Positions 24,890-32,969 of a stretch of 41,221 nt of DNA are shown one piece after another. Below the pieces are notes generated by a model. It made no database searches and was not told the DNA's origin. It worked only from the letters and a program-made list of their open reading frames with translations. A program made the position numbers and the translations under genes. How positions within the stretch are numbered: the stretch's first letter is position 1; the number at the start of each line of letters is the position of its first letter. This DNA is from an uncultured bacterium. Lineage in GTDB: Bacteria > Myxococcota_A > Bradymonadia > Bradymonadales > Bradymonadaceae. The stretch is taken from NCBI GenBank assembly GCA_937981985.1, contig CALJNB010000099.1, positions 1 to 41,221 of the forward strand, read 5' to 3'.

Positions 24890-25741
24890 ATGAAGCTTAA
24901 AGATACAAAAATTCTGCTCGTTGGTGAATTCGATAACATGAGCGCACTCATGGATCGTCTCAAGAAACGTGGCGCGATCATCGCGACCCATATTGAGCGT
25001 GATATTGAATGTGTCTTTGTCGGAGAAGGGGATCAGGCAGACGCCGATAATGCAAAAGAACTGGGGCTTCGAATATCTGACCTCGAGAGTTTGATTAAAG
25101 CGTTGGAAGCAGAAGAGCCAGCGCCAGTTGTCTACCAAGAAGAGTCCGTGATTGATGTGAGTTCGATGCCGGCATACCTTATGGAGGGACCGCCAATGGA
25201 GGACGACGCTTATATGCCCAATGACGAAGATTATTCAGATTTTTCAAACGCAAATGAGGTCAAGAAATCTACGACTTCGAAAAGCCCCAAAAAGTCGACC
25301 CAAGAAAAAAGCGCACCCATGTCAGCGCCAGGCGCGAACGGTGAACCTAACGAAGTCGCCAAAGGCGACCGCGTCAAAATTATTGGCGGAAAACAGGGCG
25401 TGGGTGAAATCGGAGATGTTTTTTGGTTGGGTGAAAATAAATATGGCCCGGGGATAAGGGCAGGCGTAAAAACCGACGATGGTCAGACCTTCTGGGTGGA
25501 TACCAACGAGCTGGGGTCGACAGACGCCGTTGTTTCAGAACGTGAAATCGCGGCAGCGAAGGATAACTCAAAATTTGGCAAAGGCGATTCCGTTAATATC
25601 ACAGGCGGAGAGGGGGCAGGATCGAAAGGAACGATTTTCTGGTGGGGCGAATCGAAATTTGGCCCAGGGATGAGAGCTGGTGTGGAAGCTGAAGATGGTG
25701 AGAAATACTGGGTTGATGCTGAACATCTCGAGATGGCTTAG
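24890..25741 (+). CDS. BRCT-like domain protein with two C-terminal SH3-like repeats
   Basis: A 283-residue protein without signal or membrane span. Residues 1-75 fit a BRCT domain: 'KILLVGEFDNMSALMDRLKKRG' (in two parts), then 'ECVFVGEGDQADADNAKELGL' in the usual position of 'VGE...A..LGI'. Residues ~80-155 are an acidic, Ser/Lys-rich linker. Residues 158-208 and 231-281 are two copies of a ~51-residue unit: 'KGDxVxIxGGxxGxGxxGxxFWxGExKxGPGxRAGVxxxDGxxxWVD', a KOW/SH3-like pattern. The second copy ends the protein. The gene is followed by eutB after 99 bases. Function is not known; BRCT domains usually bind phosphopeptides or DNA, and SH3-like repeats suggest nucleic-acid or peptide contacts. 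Confidence 0.72.
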   Translation: MKLKDTKILLVGEFDNMSALMDRLKKRGAIIATHIERDIECVFVGEGDQADADNAKELGLRISDLESLIKALEAEEPAPVVYQEESVIDVSSMPAYLMEGPPMEDDAYMPNDEDYSDFSNANEVKKSTTSKSPKKSTQEKSAPMSAPGANGEPNEVAKGDRVKIIGGKQGVGEIGDVFWLGENKYGPGIRAGVKTDDGQTFWVDTNELGSTDAVVSEREIAAAKDNSKFGKGDSVNITGGEGAGSKGTIFWWGESKFGPGMRAGVEAEDGEKYWVDAEHLEMA

Positions 25742-25840
25742 CGAAGAACAACAATCGGGCCTTTATTTTGTCGGGTAGTTCTATTTGACCATAGGTTCGA
25801 TTTTCATTAATTCTGGACCTACCTTAAAGAGAACACAACC

Positions 25841-27202
25841 TTGAACCTGTCGAGCATTATTCGAAACCAACGCTATGAGTTCACTTCTTTAAAAGAAGTT
25901 CTAGCGAAATCGAATGGCCCAAAGTCTGGTGATGATCAGGCGGGTATTTCAGCCGAAAGCGCGGTGGAGCGTGTCGCGGCTCGCGCAGTTTTGGCGGACA
26001 CTTTGATTTCTGAAGTTCGCAATCATCCCGTGATTCCATACGGAGACGACGAGCTGACAAGAATTGTCGAAGACGATTTACATGATGGCTCCTATCAGGC
26101 AATCCAGCATTTAACGTTGGGTGGCTTCCGAGAGTGGCTTCTTGAAACGACTACGACAGGTTCAGATATCCGTTCCATCTCGAGAGGGCTTACACCGGAA
26201 ATGGTAGCAGGCGTTACTAAGTTGATGTCCAATATGGATTTGATGACCGTTAGCGCAAAAGCCGAAGTTGTTGTGCGTGCAAACAATACGCTGGGGTTAG
26301 CGGGGCGGTTATCGTCGCGGCTGCAACCCAACCATCCAACCGATGACATCAATGGTATTCTATATAGTTTGAAAGAAGGCCTTTGTTACGGATGTGGAGA
26401 TGCCGTTATCGGCGTAAATCCTGCCACCGATACAGCAGAATCTACTGCTGCAATCTTACGAGCATTGAATTCAGTCACTTCACGTAACTCCATCCCTACT
26501 CAAAATTGCGTTCTTTCTCACGTCACCGTTCAGATGCAGGCTCTCGATCTAGATTGTCCGATGGACCTTATGTTTCAATCTTTGTCGGGAACTGAGAAAG
26601 GAAACAAAGCGTTCGGTATTTCGGTTTCGTTAATGGACGAAGCTGCAGATAAGATGAAAAAGCTGGGTTCCACAAAAGGCCCAAATCAAATGTATTTTGA
26701 AACCGGGCAGGGCTCCGAGCTTTCATCTGCCGCGCACCATGGCGCGGATCAAGTTACTCTTGAAGCGCGTTGTTATGGTTTCGCGAGACGTTATGATCCT
26801 TTTTTAGTGAATACCGTTGTCGGTTTTATCGGTCCTGAATATTTAGAAGACGGTCAGCAAATTACACGCGCGGGTCTAGAGGACCATTTTATGGGGAAGT
26901 TGCTTGGTTTACCAATGGGTTGCGATGCATGTTTCACATATCACGCGGACATGAGTCAAAACGAATTGGAGAACTTGAAGGTTTTGTTAGGTGTAGCTGG
27001 CTGTACCTACTTGATGTCCATGCCGGTCGGCGATGATATTATGCTGAACTACCAATCGACCTCCTACCACGATGTTTCCTCGGTTCGTAGTTTGACGGGA
27101 AAAAAAGCAACCCCTGAATTTGATGCTTGGTTGTCCCATATGGATATCTGGGAGGATGGAAAACCAGGAGGCAGATATGGAGACCCATCGGTTATTCGAT
27201 AA
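25841..27202 (+). CDS. eutB: ethanolamine ammonia-lyase heavy chain (EutB)
   Basis: A 453-residue large subunit of the adenosylcobalamin-dependent lyase that splits ethanolamine to acetaldehyde and ammonia. It has exactly the family length and shows the TIM-barrel blocks 'LKEGLCYGCGDAVIGVNPATD', 'SIPTQNCVLSHVTVQMQAL', 'FQSLSGTEKGNKAFGI', 'MYFETGQGSELSSAAHHGADQVTLEARCYGFAR' (in parts), 'VNTVVGFIGPEYL' and 'DHFMGKLLGLPMGCDACFTYHADM'. Start is TTG 25841. It is followed by eutC (30 bases) and eutL, forming one operon. Confidence 0.95.
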   Translation: MNLSSIIRNQRYEFTSLKEVLAKSNGPKSGDDQAGISAESAVERVAARAVLADTLISEVRNHPVIPYGDDELTRIVEDDLHDGSYQAIQHLTLGGFREWLLETTTTGSDIRSISRGLTPEMVAGVTKLMSNMDLMTVSAKAEVVVRANNTLGLAGRLSSRLQPNHPTDDINGILYSLKEGLCYGCGDAVIGVNPATDTAESTAAILRALNSVTSRNSIPTQNCVLSHVTVQMQALDLDCPMDLMFQSLSGTEKGNKAFGISVSLMDEAADKMKKLGSTKGPNQMYFETGQGSELSSAAHHGADQVTLEARCYGFARRYDPFLVNTVVGFIGPEYLEDGQQITRAGLEDHFMGKLLGLPMGCDACFTYHADMSQNELENLKVLLGVAGCTYLMSMPVGDDIMLNYQSTSYHDVSSVRSLTGKKATPEFDAWLSHMDIWEDGKPGGRYGDPSVIR

Positions 27203-27232
27203 AGTCATGCACACCCTATTTCCGGATAAAAA

Positions 27233-28138
27233 TTGAGCTATACACGCGATATGATTGAGGGGTTACGTATTCGCTTAGGTGAATCTCGCCCGCTGCCTCC
27301 ACCTAAAGTTGCTACTTCAATTGTTGCTTCGCCTAAACAAATTTTTCCGAAGCCCAGAGTCGACAATGGATTTTCCGAAGAAGCAGCCAAGCACACAACC
27401 GCGCTTGTAGGAATAGGAAACGTGGGCACACGATATGCCACGGATGTTGTCCTACAATTTCAAGCTGAACTCGCTGTCGCTCACGAGGCGGTGGCGAAGG
27501 TCCTTCCTGATGATTGGGGAAAAGATAACGGTTATCTCAGCGTTCAATCGAGGGTTGAGAATCATAGAGAGTTTTTATTGAGGCCTGACTTAGGGCGTCG
27601 TCTAAATGAGAGCTCGTTGGATTTGATAAAAACACATACTAAAAAGAACATACAGATTCAGCCAATTTTGGCGGATGGCCTTTCAGCGGTTGCATGTATG
27701 GGATCGGGTCTATCTTTGCTGACCCATTTTATACATGGATGCGAGGCCAAAGGATTGACCGTTGGAACGCCGATTGTTGCGAAGTACGCTCGCGTTTGGC
27801 TGTCTGACGAAATAGGCGAGTGTGTTAATGCGAAGGTTGCGGTCATCTTACTTGGTGAGAGACCGGGGTTAGGAACGGGGGATGGGTTATCCGCTTATAT
27901 GGTTTATAACCCAAAAATTGGAAACACGGATGGGCAGCGTAATATGATTTCAAATATACACGAGAGGGGAATGATCCCCGAAGAGGCCGCAGAACGATTG
28001 GTGATGTTAGCTGAGGCCATGTTGAAGCAGAAAACATCTGGTGTTGATCTGGCCTTAGAGGGAGAACTCGGTGCCGCTGCCGGTGGTGGTTATAGAGAAC
28101 CTCAAGTCCGCGAAAAACTTGTCGGAGAACGCTCATGA
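27233..28138 (+). CDS. eutC: ethanolamine ammonia-lyase light chain (EutC)
   Basis: A 301-residue small subunit (family about 290-300) carrying part of the cobalamin-binding surface. Recognised by 'ALVGIGNVGTRYATDVVLQF' then 'DHAEAVAKV'-like region (AELAVAHEAVAKVLP), 'QPILADGLSAVACMG', 'ARVWLSDEIGE' and 'AVILLGERPGLGTGDGLSAY'. Start is TTG 27233. Its TGA overlaps the eutL start by 4 bases (ATGA), which indicates translational coupling to the shell protein. Confidence 0.94.
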   Translation: MSYTRDMIEGLRIRLGESRPLPPPKVATSIVASPKQIFPKPRVDNGFSEEAAKHTTALVGIGNVGTRYATDVVLQFQAELAVAHEAVAKVLPDDWGKDNGYLSVQSRVENHREFLLRPDLGRRLNESSLDLIKTHTKKNIQIQPILADGLSAVACMGSGLSLLTHFIHGCEAKGLTVGTPIVAKYARVWLSDEIGECVNAKVAVILLGERPGLGTGDGLSAYMVYNPKIGNTDGQRNMISNIHERGMIPEEAAERLVMLAEAMLKQKTSGVDLALEGELGAAAGGGYREPQVREKLVGERS

Positions 28139-28788
28139 TCTTGGAACCCATCTACCCTAAAATTCTCTCGATGCGCGTTTTACCCCACGCACATGATGAT
28201 ATTTTACGTTCCTATGGTGCTGATCCTAAAAAGCACGCTGCGCTAGGTTTGATTACGTGTGACCAGGATGATCCCACATTTGTGGCATTGGACGAAGCAA
28301 CTAAGAACGCAAATGTAGACGTTGTTTTTGCGCGTTCTTTTTACGCGGGCGCGGGTCATAGTTCAGGGCGTTTATCGGGAGAAGTCTTAGGTGTTATCGC
28401 GGCTGAAAATCCCGATGAGATTGAAGAGGGAATGCAGGCGATGCGTCGTTGTTTGGAACACGATGCGTGTTTTTATACAGCGGATGCGTCGGGAAGTATT
28501 GCGGTCTTCCCGCATATTATTAGTTCGTTGGGTACCTATCTTTCAAAAGAAGCTGGTTTATCACTTGGTGATTCGATGGCCTATCTCGTGGCGCCTCCTA
28601 TTGAGGCAACGGTAGCTTTTGATGCAGCTTTAAAGGCGGCCGATGTTGAACTTGCAAAATTATTTACGCCTCCGACGGAAACGAATTTTGCGGCAGCCTG
28701 GTTGTCAGGAAGTTTATCAGATTGCCAGGCGGCAGCGGAAGCTTTTGCCCGAATAGTAGTTGAAGTGGGCAATCAACCTTTTGGTTAA
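28135..28788 (+). CDS. eutL: EutL-type microcompartment shell protein
   Basis: A 217-residue tandem-BMC shell protein. It aligns closely with the Escherichia/Salmonella EutL: the start 'IYPKILSMRVLPHAHDDIL', 'LGLITCDQDDPTFVALDEATK', 'VDVVFARSFYAGAGHSSGRLSGEVLGVIAA', 'LSLGDSMAYLVAPPIEATVAFDAALKAADVELA' (in parts), 'FTPPTETNFAAAWLSGSLSDC'. EutL forms trimers with a gated pore and binds ethanolamine. No other shell gene (EutK/M/N/S-type) and no eutA, eutP, eutJ or permease is present in the window, so this is a minimal eutBCL set. The gene is convergent with the Kazal lipoprotein, whose stop codon lies 1-2 bases away. Confidence 0.93.
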   Translation: MILEPIYPKILSMRVLPHAHDDILRSYGADPKKHAALGLITCDQDDPTFVALDEATKNANVDVVFARSFYAGAGHSSGRLSGEVLGVIAAENPDEIEEGMQAMRRCLEHDACFYTADASGSIAVFPHIISSLGTYLSKEAGLSLGDSMAYLVAPPIEATVAFDAALKAADVELAKLFTPPTETNFAAAWLSGSLSDCQAAAEAFARIVVEVGNQPFG

Positions 28789-28789
28789 A

Positions 28790-29797
28790 TTATTGACATG
28801 AACCGAGTGCGGAAATTGAAACGCCATTTGCGTCGGCGGTACACGCGTTTCCGTAGGTGACGTTATCGCATCCGCAGACAGGAGAGAAATCTGCCGTACA
28901 AGCTTCAGGTTTCTTAGTACAGACTCCAGTAGCATCACTGGCGCCGCACATACCTGCAAGTTCGATCTTACAGAATTGATCATCTGGGCAGACAACGGGA
29001 TTGATCGAGTCTCCACCACAGGTGACAGGAGTCGTATTATCCTCACATACACCTTCGGATGCCATTGACGTACCAGCGGCATGGGCTTCACATTCATTCC
29101 CGTAGGTTTGACCATCACATCCACACACAGGCGCATATTCTGAGGTACAGACTTCAGGTTTTACTTCGCATCTCCCTACTGCGTCAGTCTCACCGCAGCT
29201 ATCAGCCTTGAGATATCTACAAAAGGTGTCACCAGAACATGTTTTTCCTGAATCGCCGCCACAAGATAAGTCAACGACTTCGTCCTTCACACAAAGCGTT
29301 TTTGCGCACGAATCGCCGACCGTTTCGCATGTTCTCCCTTCGGGACAGACATCTCCGTCTACTCGAGACGATCCCTGAGGGCATTCGGCCGCTATAGCAG
29401 CGCAGTTGAGGCTATCTTTTTCACAATAAATGGTAGTTCCACACATCGTATGCTCCTGGCATTGTTCGTCCTGAGGTGCGACTGCTGCTCCACCGGGTTG
29501 TGGGTCCGGACTAGGTTTTTGTTCGCTACATGAGTCAACTTCAAAGTATCCAGGGCCGCAGGTAGGAATCGCTAGGCAGGTGACAGGTTCGCATTCTGGA
29601 TCAAATTTCTTGCAGAACGTGTCGCAAACATCATCGTCATACCAGCCAAAATCTTCACAAAAATCTGTTGTCGTGTCGCCTTCTTTTACGCGAAGCTCTG
29701 CTTCTTGTTTGGTGAGATCGACCTTATTTTCGGTCGCTCCACAGTTCAAGATTGTGAAAGAAAGTGTTCCAAGTAGAGTTAGTTTGAGAATGTTCAT
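28790..29797 (-). CDS. lipoprotein with two Kazal-type domains
   Basis: A 335-residue lipoprotein (ATG 29797, with AAGGAA nine bases upstream; the frame is open further up but that part is not signal-like). Lipobox region TILNC gives Cys19. The body is Cys-rich throughout, and the last ~140 residues hold two near-copies of a Kazal serine-protease-inhibitor-like module: 'EYAPVCGCDGQTYGNECEAH' and 'DFSPVCGCDNVTYGNACTAD', each preceded by a 'CSGDTFC/CPDDQFC' unit. It lies at the cell surface or periplasm. Kazal modules in such bacteria may inhibit host or prey proteases or act as structural disulfide modules; inhibition is inference. Confidence 0.87.
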   Translation of the reverse strand: MNILKLTLLGTLSFTILNCGATENKVDLTKQEAELRVKEGDTTTDFCEDFGWYDDDVCDTFCKKFDPECEPVTCLAIPTCGPGYFEVDSCSEQKPSPDPQPGGAAVAPQDEQCQEHTMCGTTIYCEKDSLNCAAIAAECPQGSSRVDGDVCPEGRTCETVGDSCAKTLCVKDEVVDLSCGGDSGKTCSGDTFCRYLKADSCGETDAVGRCEVKPEVCTSEYAPVCGCDGQTYGNECEAHAAGTSMASEGVCEDNTTPVTCGGDSINPVVCPDDQFCKIELAGMCGASDATGVCTKKPEACTADFSPVCGCDNVTYGNACTADANGVSISALGSCQ

Positions 29798-30061
29798 ATT
29801 TTGTTCCTTGTGTTTAGATGACGTATTTGGTTTTTGCAAACATGGTGCCACTCGTAACTGACCATCATTCCGCTTTTAGGGAAGCACAGTCCTCAAAAAA
29901 CCGAGGTGACAACAAAAATAGTCTCAGTAATTTGGGTTAGTGCTTCGATTTTAACATTGGCATCAATACTTAACAACCATTGTTTGAGGCCGAAAGCTCT
30001 TGTGGTTCGCGCAAAGCGTGAGTATATTGGTGTTCTACTACTTAATTTTGGTTTTTTACGT

Positions 30062-31585
30062 ATGCATAATGTTCTTATCGTAGATGAGGAAGAGCATCTT
30101 TTGTGGGCCCTCGAACAGAATCTTTTCCCCGATCGTGACGATATTCTCATCACCAGCTGTACGGACGGAGAATCAGGTTTGGAGAAGCTTAAAACTGGTA
30201 GTTTCGATCTACTTGTTTGCGATATTAAAATGCCCGGGAAAATTGACGGTTTCCAACTCATTCTACGTGCGCAGGAAGTAGCATCGGAAGCGAAAGTTAT
30301 TATCATGACGGCATTTGAGACCGAAAGAATTAAAAGCTTTGCCGAGCGTATCGGAGTTACACATTACGTCGAGAAGCCTTTTAACACTGTTGATCTTAGA
30401 ACCGCGATTATTGAAACTTTGGATGAACCCGAAGGGTTTCGTGGCGTGCTTCACGAATTAGAGCTCAGCGATATCGTTCAAATGCTCTGTTTATCAAAAC
30501 GAAGTTCGATGGTGCACTTAAAGCATAGAGAGAATCGTGGATTGTTGGTTTTTGAAAAAGGGCAGGTGATTCACGCGGCGTTCAACAACGAAGTAGGTGA
30601 TAAAGCAGTTTACCAAATGTTGGCACTAAAACAGGGCGATATCTTTACGCAGTCCGATTTTGAAAACAACGAACATACGGTAACCCAAACCTGGCAGGAT
30701 CTTATTTTTGAAGGCGTTCGGCTGGCTGATGAAGCGGGTCTGGCCGAAACGCCTCTGGAATCATCAAAAAACATTCCTTTTGACGACGATGATATCGACG
30801 CATTTTTTGGTAATATAGACTCCGAAACGGGTATGATGGGTAAAGATTTCACGTCGATGGGAGTTGGGCATGACGATTCATTCTTCAGTGATGCGGAATT
30901 ACACGAAATTGAAGCGGTGGGTCTGGTTGAGTTTTCAGCAGAGAACGACTATCCACAACTGAATGCCGAAATCAGCGATGTTACAGCGACCATGTCTGAG
31001 GAGATGCTTCAGGAAGCTAATGACGAATCCGTTGCTGAAGAGATTGTACCGGTTCCATCAAACTTGGATGATATCGACGACCTATCAGGTTACGATCCCT
31101 TGGACGATGCAGAGGTTGAATTCAAATCGCCGTTTTCATCGCCTGTGTCGAGTGAATTTAAGTCGATAGACAAGTTGGATTTGGTTGAAATGGTCACTCC
31201 GGCTGAAATTCGAGATGCCTTGGACGACTTTTCATCACAATGCATGGGCCTAAAATTGGCTGCGGTAATATCTCCTAACGATGGGTTGGTATTAAATTCA
31301 GTAGAGCGAGACGCCGAAGACCGTTTTGACCCCGAGGGTTTTGCACCTTTTGTTCGAGACATCGTTCGATGTGCGCAACAGACGACCAGCATGGTGAAGA
31401 AGCGGGACGCGTTTGAGGAACTTCAAGTACAGTTGGAGACCGAAAACGTATTGATACGCGTCCTCACTCCAACACCTTGTGTTCTTACGGCCGTGGTAGA
31501 CAAGGAGGCTCCTCTTGGTTTAGCGCTGATTTTGATGAAAAAATTCCACGGCCAGCTCCTTTCTTCGGCACGAAATAATGCTTGA
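30062..31585 (+). CDS. response regulator with REC, DUF4388 (PATAN) and roadblock domains
   Basis: A 507-residue protein; I take ATG 30062, since the frame upstream is not domain-like. Residues ~1-118 are a REC domain with acidic Asp8/Glu9, phospho-acceptor Asp54 (LLVCDIKMPG), Thr83 and Lys105 (VEKPF). Residues ~125-220 are a DUF4388/PATAN-like segment ('FRGVLHELELSDIVQMLCLSK', 'GLLVFEKGQVIHAAF', 'GDKAVYQMLALKQGDIF'). An acidic linker (~220-375) follows, then a roadblock/LC7-like domain to the end ('GLKLAAVISPNDGLVL', 'LIRVLTPTPCVLTAVVDKE'). It overlaps the next roadblock gene by 8 bases, so the two probably work together in a phosphorylation-controlled GTPase or polarity system, as in MglA/MglB-type pathways. 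No histidine kinase is next to it. Confidence 0.85.
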   Translation: MHNVLIVDEEEHLLWALEQNLFPDRDDILITSCTDGESGLEKLKTGSFDLLVCDIKMPGKIDGFQLILRAQEVASEAKVIIMTAFETERIKSFAERIGVTHYVEKPFNTVDLRTAIIETLDEPEGFRGVLHELELSDIVQMLCLSKRSSMVHLKHRENRGLLVFEKGQVIHAAFNNEVGDKAVYQMLALKQGDIFTQSDFENNEHTVTQTWQDLIFEGVRLADEAGLAETPLESSKNIPFDDDDIDAFFGNIDSETGMMGKDFTSMGVGHDDSFFSDAELHEIEAVGLVEFSAENDYPQLNAEISDVTATMSEEMLQEANDESVAEEIVPVPSNLDDIDDLSGYDPLDDAEVEFKSPFSSPVSSEFKSIDKLDLVEMVTPAEIRDALDDFSSQCMGLKLAAVISPNDGLVLNSVERDAEDRFDPEGFAPFVRDIVRCAQQTTSMVKKRDAFEELQVQLETENVLIRVLTPTPCVLTAVVDKEAPLGLALILMKKFHGQLLSSARNNA

Positions 31586-31952
31586 AAATACGCTTCAATT
31601 AATCTCCAAAGAACTCCCGGGTTTTGTTTCCCTAAGTGTCGTGAACGTGGCTCAGGGCCTCCCGCTGGTAAGCGCTTCGAATCTTGATAGTAACCCGGGG
31701 GCTGATGCTTTTCATGCTAGTTTGTATGGGATGTTGAATCGAGGTTTAAGTGAGATGGGAGCCAAGCAAAAGATTCAATCGGTGGTCATTGACTCTGAGA
31801 ATGTCCAGTTTTTTTCAACCCAACTTGGTGATACTGGTTACTTTGTTCACCTGATTAGTGAAAAAAACACAACGCTTGGGTTCGTCCACGCAGTCATTCG
31901 AAAGTACGAACAGCGTCTGATCGAAGAAATTACGAAACTAACGACTGTCTGA
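31578..31952 (+). CDS. roadblock/LC7 domain protein
   Basis: A 124-residue single-domain roadblock/LC7 protein, with the alpha/beta pattern 'LPGFVSLSVVNVAQGLPLVSAS' (in parts), 'IQSVVIDSENVQFFSTQLGDTGYF' and 'TTLGFVHAVIRKYEQRLIEEI'. Such proteins dimerise and act with small GTPases (for example MglB as a GAP). Its ATG overlaps the end of the upstream REC/PATAN/roadblock gene by 8 bases. No small GTPase gene is in the window, so the partner is elsewhere. Confidence 0.75.
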   Translation: MLENTLQLISKELPGFVSLSVVNVAQGLPLVSASNLDSNPGADAFHASLYGMLNRGLSEMGAKQKIQSVVIDSENVQFFSTQLGDTGYFVHLISEKNTTLGFVHAVIRKYEQRLIEEITKLTTV

Positions 31953-32054
31953 CTCCCCCCCATTTTCGTTCCGTCTATTTGTTTTTTTGCCATCGTGACG
32001 CGAAGTACCCATTTTACAGAAGAATCATCATTGAAGTGGGACTCAACGACGAAT

Positions 32055-32969
32055 TTAGAGAAATAGAACTGCGATTCCGGCAATAGCTAAGACAGAACCA
32101 AGTACCGCACGTAGGCTTATTTTTTCTCGTTCGAAAAAGTAGGCAAGCGGCAGTATGAAGATCGGGCTTGTGGATGAAAGTGTGGCAGCAATACCGGTGT
32201 GCGTCGTGTATTTTAACCCCGCATTTAGCAGCCAAATACCTAAGAAAGTGCCGAAAAAAGTGGCAACGATGATCGCGATAAAGATTCGAGGAGTCCGAAT
32301 CACGTCATTTGTTTTTTTCCACCATCCCTTCCATGTCATGATAAGAATAAGTCCTATTAATGAGCCTCCGAGCCTTATTATCGAAATACCTAAGGCTGAG
32401 ATTTCTGTACTTGAAAACTTAGTAAGTACATTTCCGACCGATTGACTCATCATCGCCGCCAGCGCGAACAGAATCCCAACTTTAAAATGACTTGCTAACT
32501 TCTGATTAAAGTCATCTGCGTTGTGATTTTCAGGTTCGTCTTGCTTTTGTGAGATGACCCAATAAACGCCGATCAAGGTAAGAATGATGCCAACAACCAT
32601 ATTGCGAGTGAAGGGTTCACCAAGAAAGACGAAGCCCAATATAGCGGTCATCGGTGGGCATAAGGTTGCGAAGAGAAGTGTGCGGCGTGGACCAAGTTTC
32701 TCTAAGGCATAGAAGTAACAGGTGTCGCCAATAGTGATTCCGAAAAGTCCGGACAGGGAAAGTATGAGAGCGTCATTTACTGTGAGCTGTGGCGGAATGA
32801 GGTGGCCAAACAGAATAGCGATGGTGAAACCCATCAAGCCCAGCGCAATAACACCTTTGAAGGTATTGAGGACAAAGGGGGAAATTCCAGCACGCCCGAT
32901 ACGCACGAAAATCAGGCTAGCGCACGCCCATACGAACGCCGCACTTAAGGCGGCAATTTCTCCCATCAT
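32055..32969 (-). CDS. EamA family (DMT) transporter
   Basis: A 304-residue inner-membrane protein with ten hydrophobic spans in two EamA repeats. The first starts 'MMGEIAALSAAFVWACASLIF' (in two parts) and includes 'LKKLGPRRTLLFATLCPPMTAI'-like YALEKLGPRR; the second starts with 'ALAAMMSQSVGNVLTKFSSTE' and ends 'RAVLGSVLAIAGIAVLFL'. DMT exporters carry amino acids, metabolites or purines; the substrate is unknown. It is the last gene of the DUF362–mnmD–mnmC2 operon, overlapping the upstream gene by 4 bases. Confidence 0.88.
   Translation of the reverse strand: MMGEIAALSAAFVWACASLIFVRIGRAGISPFVLNTFKGVIALGLMGFTIAILFGHLIPPQLTVNDALILSLSGLFGITIGDTCYFYALEKLGPRRTLLFATLCPPMTAILGFVFLGEPFTRNMVVGIILTLIGVYWVISQKQDEPENHNADDFNQKLASHFKVGILFALAAMMSQSVGNVLTKFSSTEISALGISIIRLGGSLIGLILIMTWKGWWKKTNDVIRTPRIFIAIIVATFFGTFLGIWLLNAGLKYTTHTGIAATLSSTSPIFILPLAYFFEREKISLRAVLGSVLAIAGIAVLFL

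Noticed and set aside
29906..30061. 52-codon N-terminal extension of the REC regulator
   Set aside because: REC domains begin almost at once, as at ATG 30062 (MHNVLIVDEE); the extension is not domain-like.
29893..30306. minus-strand frame upstream of and across the REC gene start
   Set aside because: It is antisense to the REC domain and has no protein-like character.
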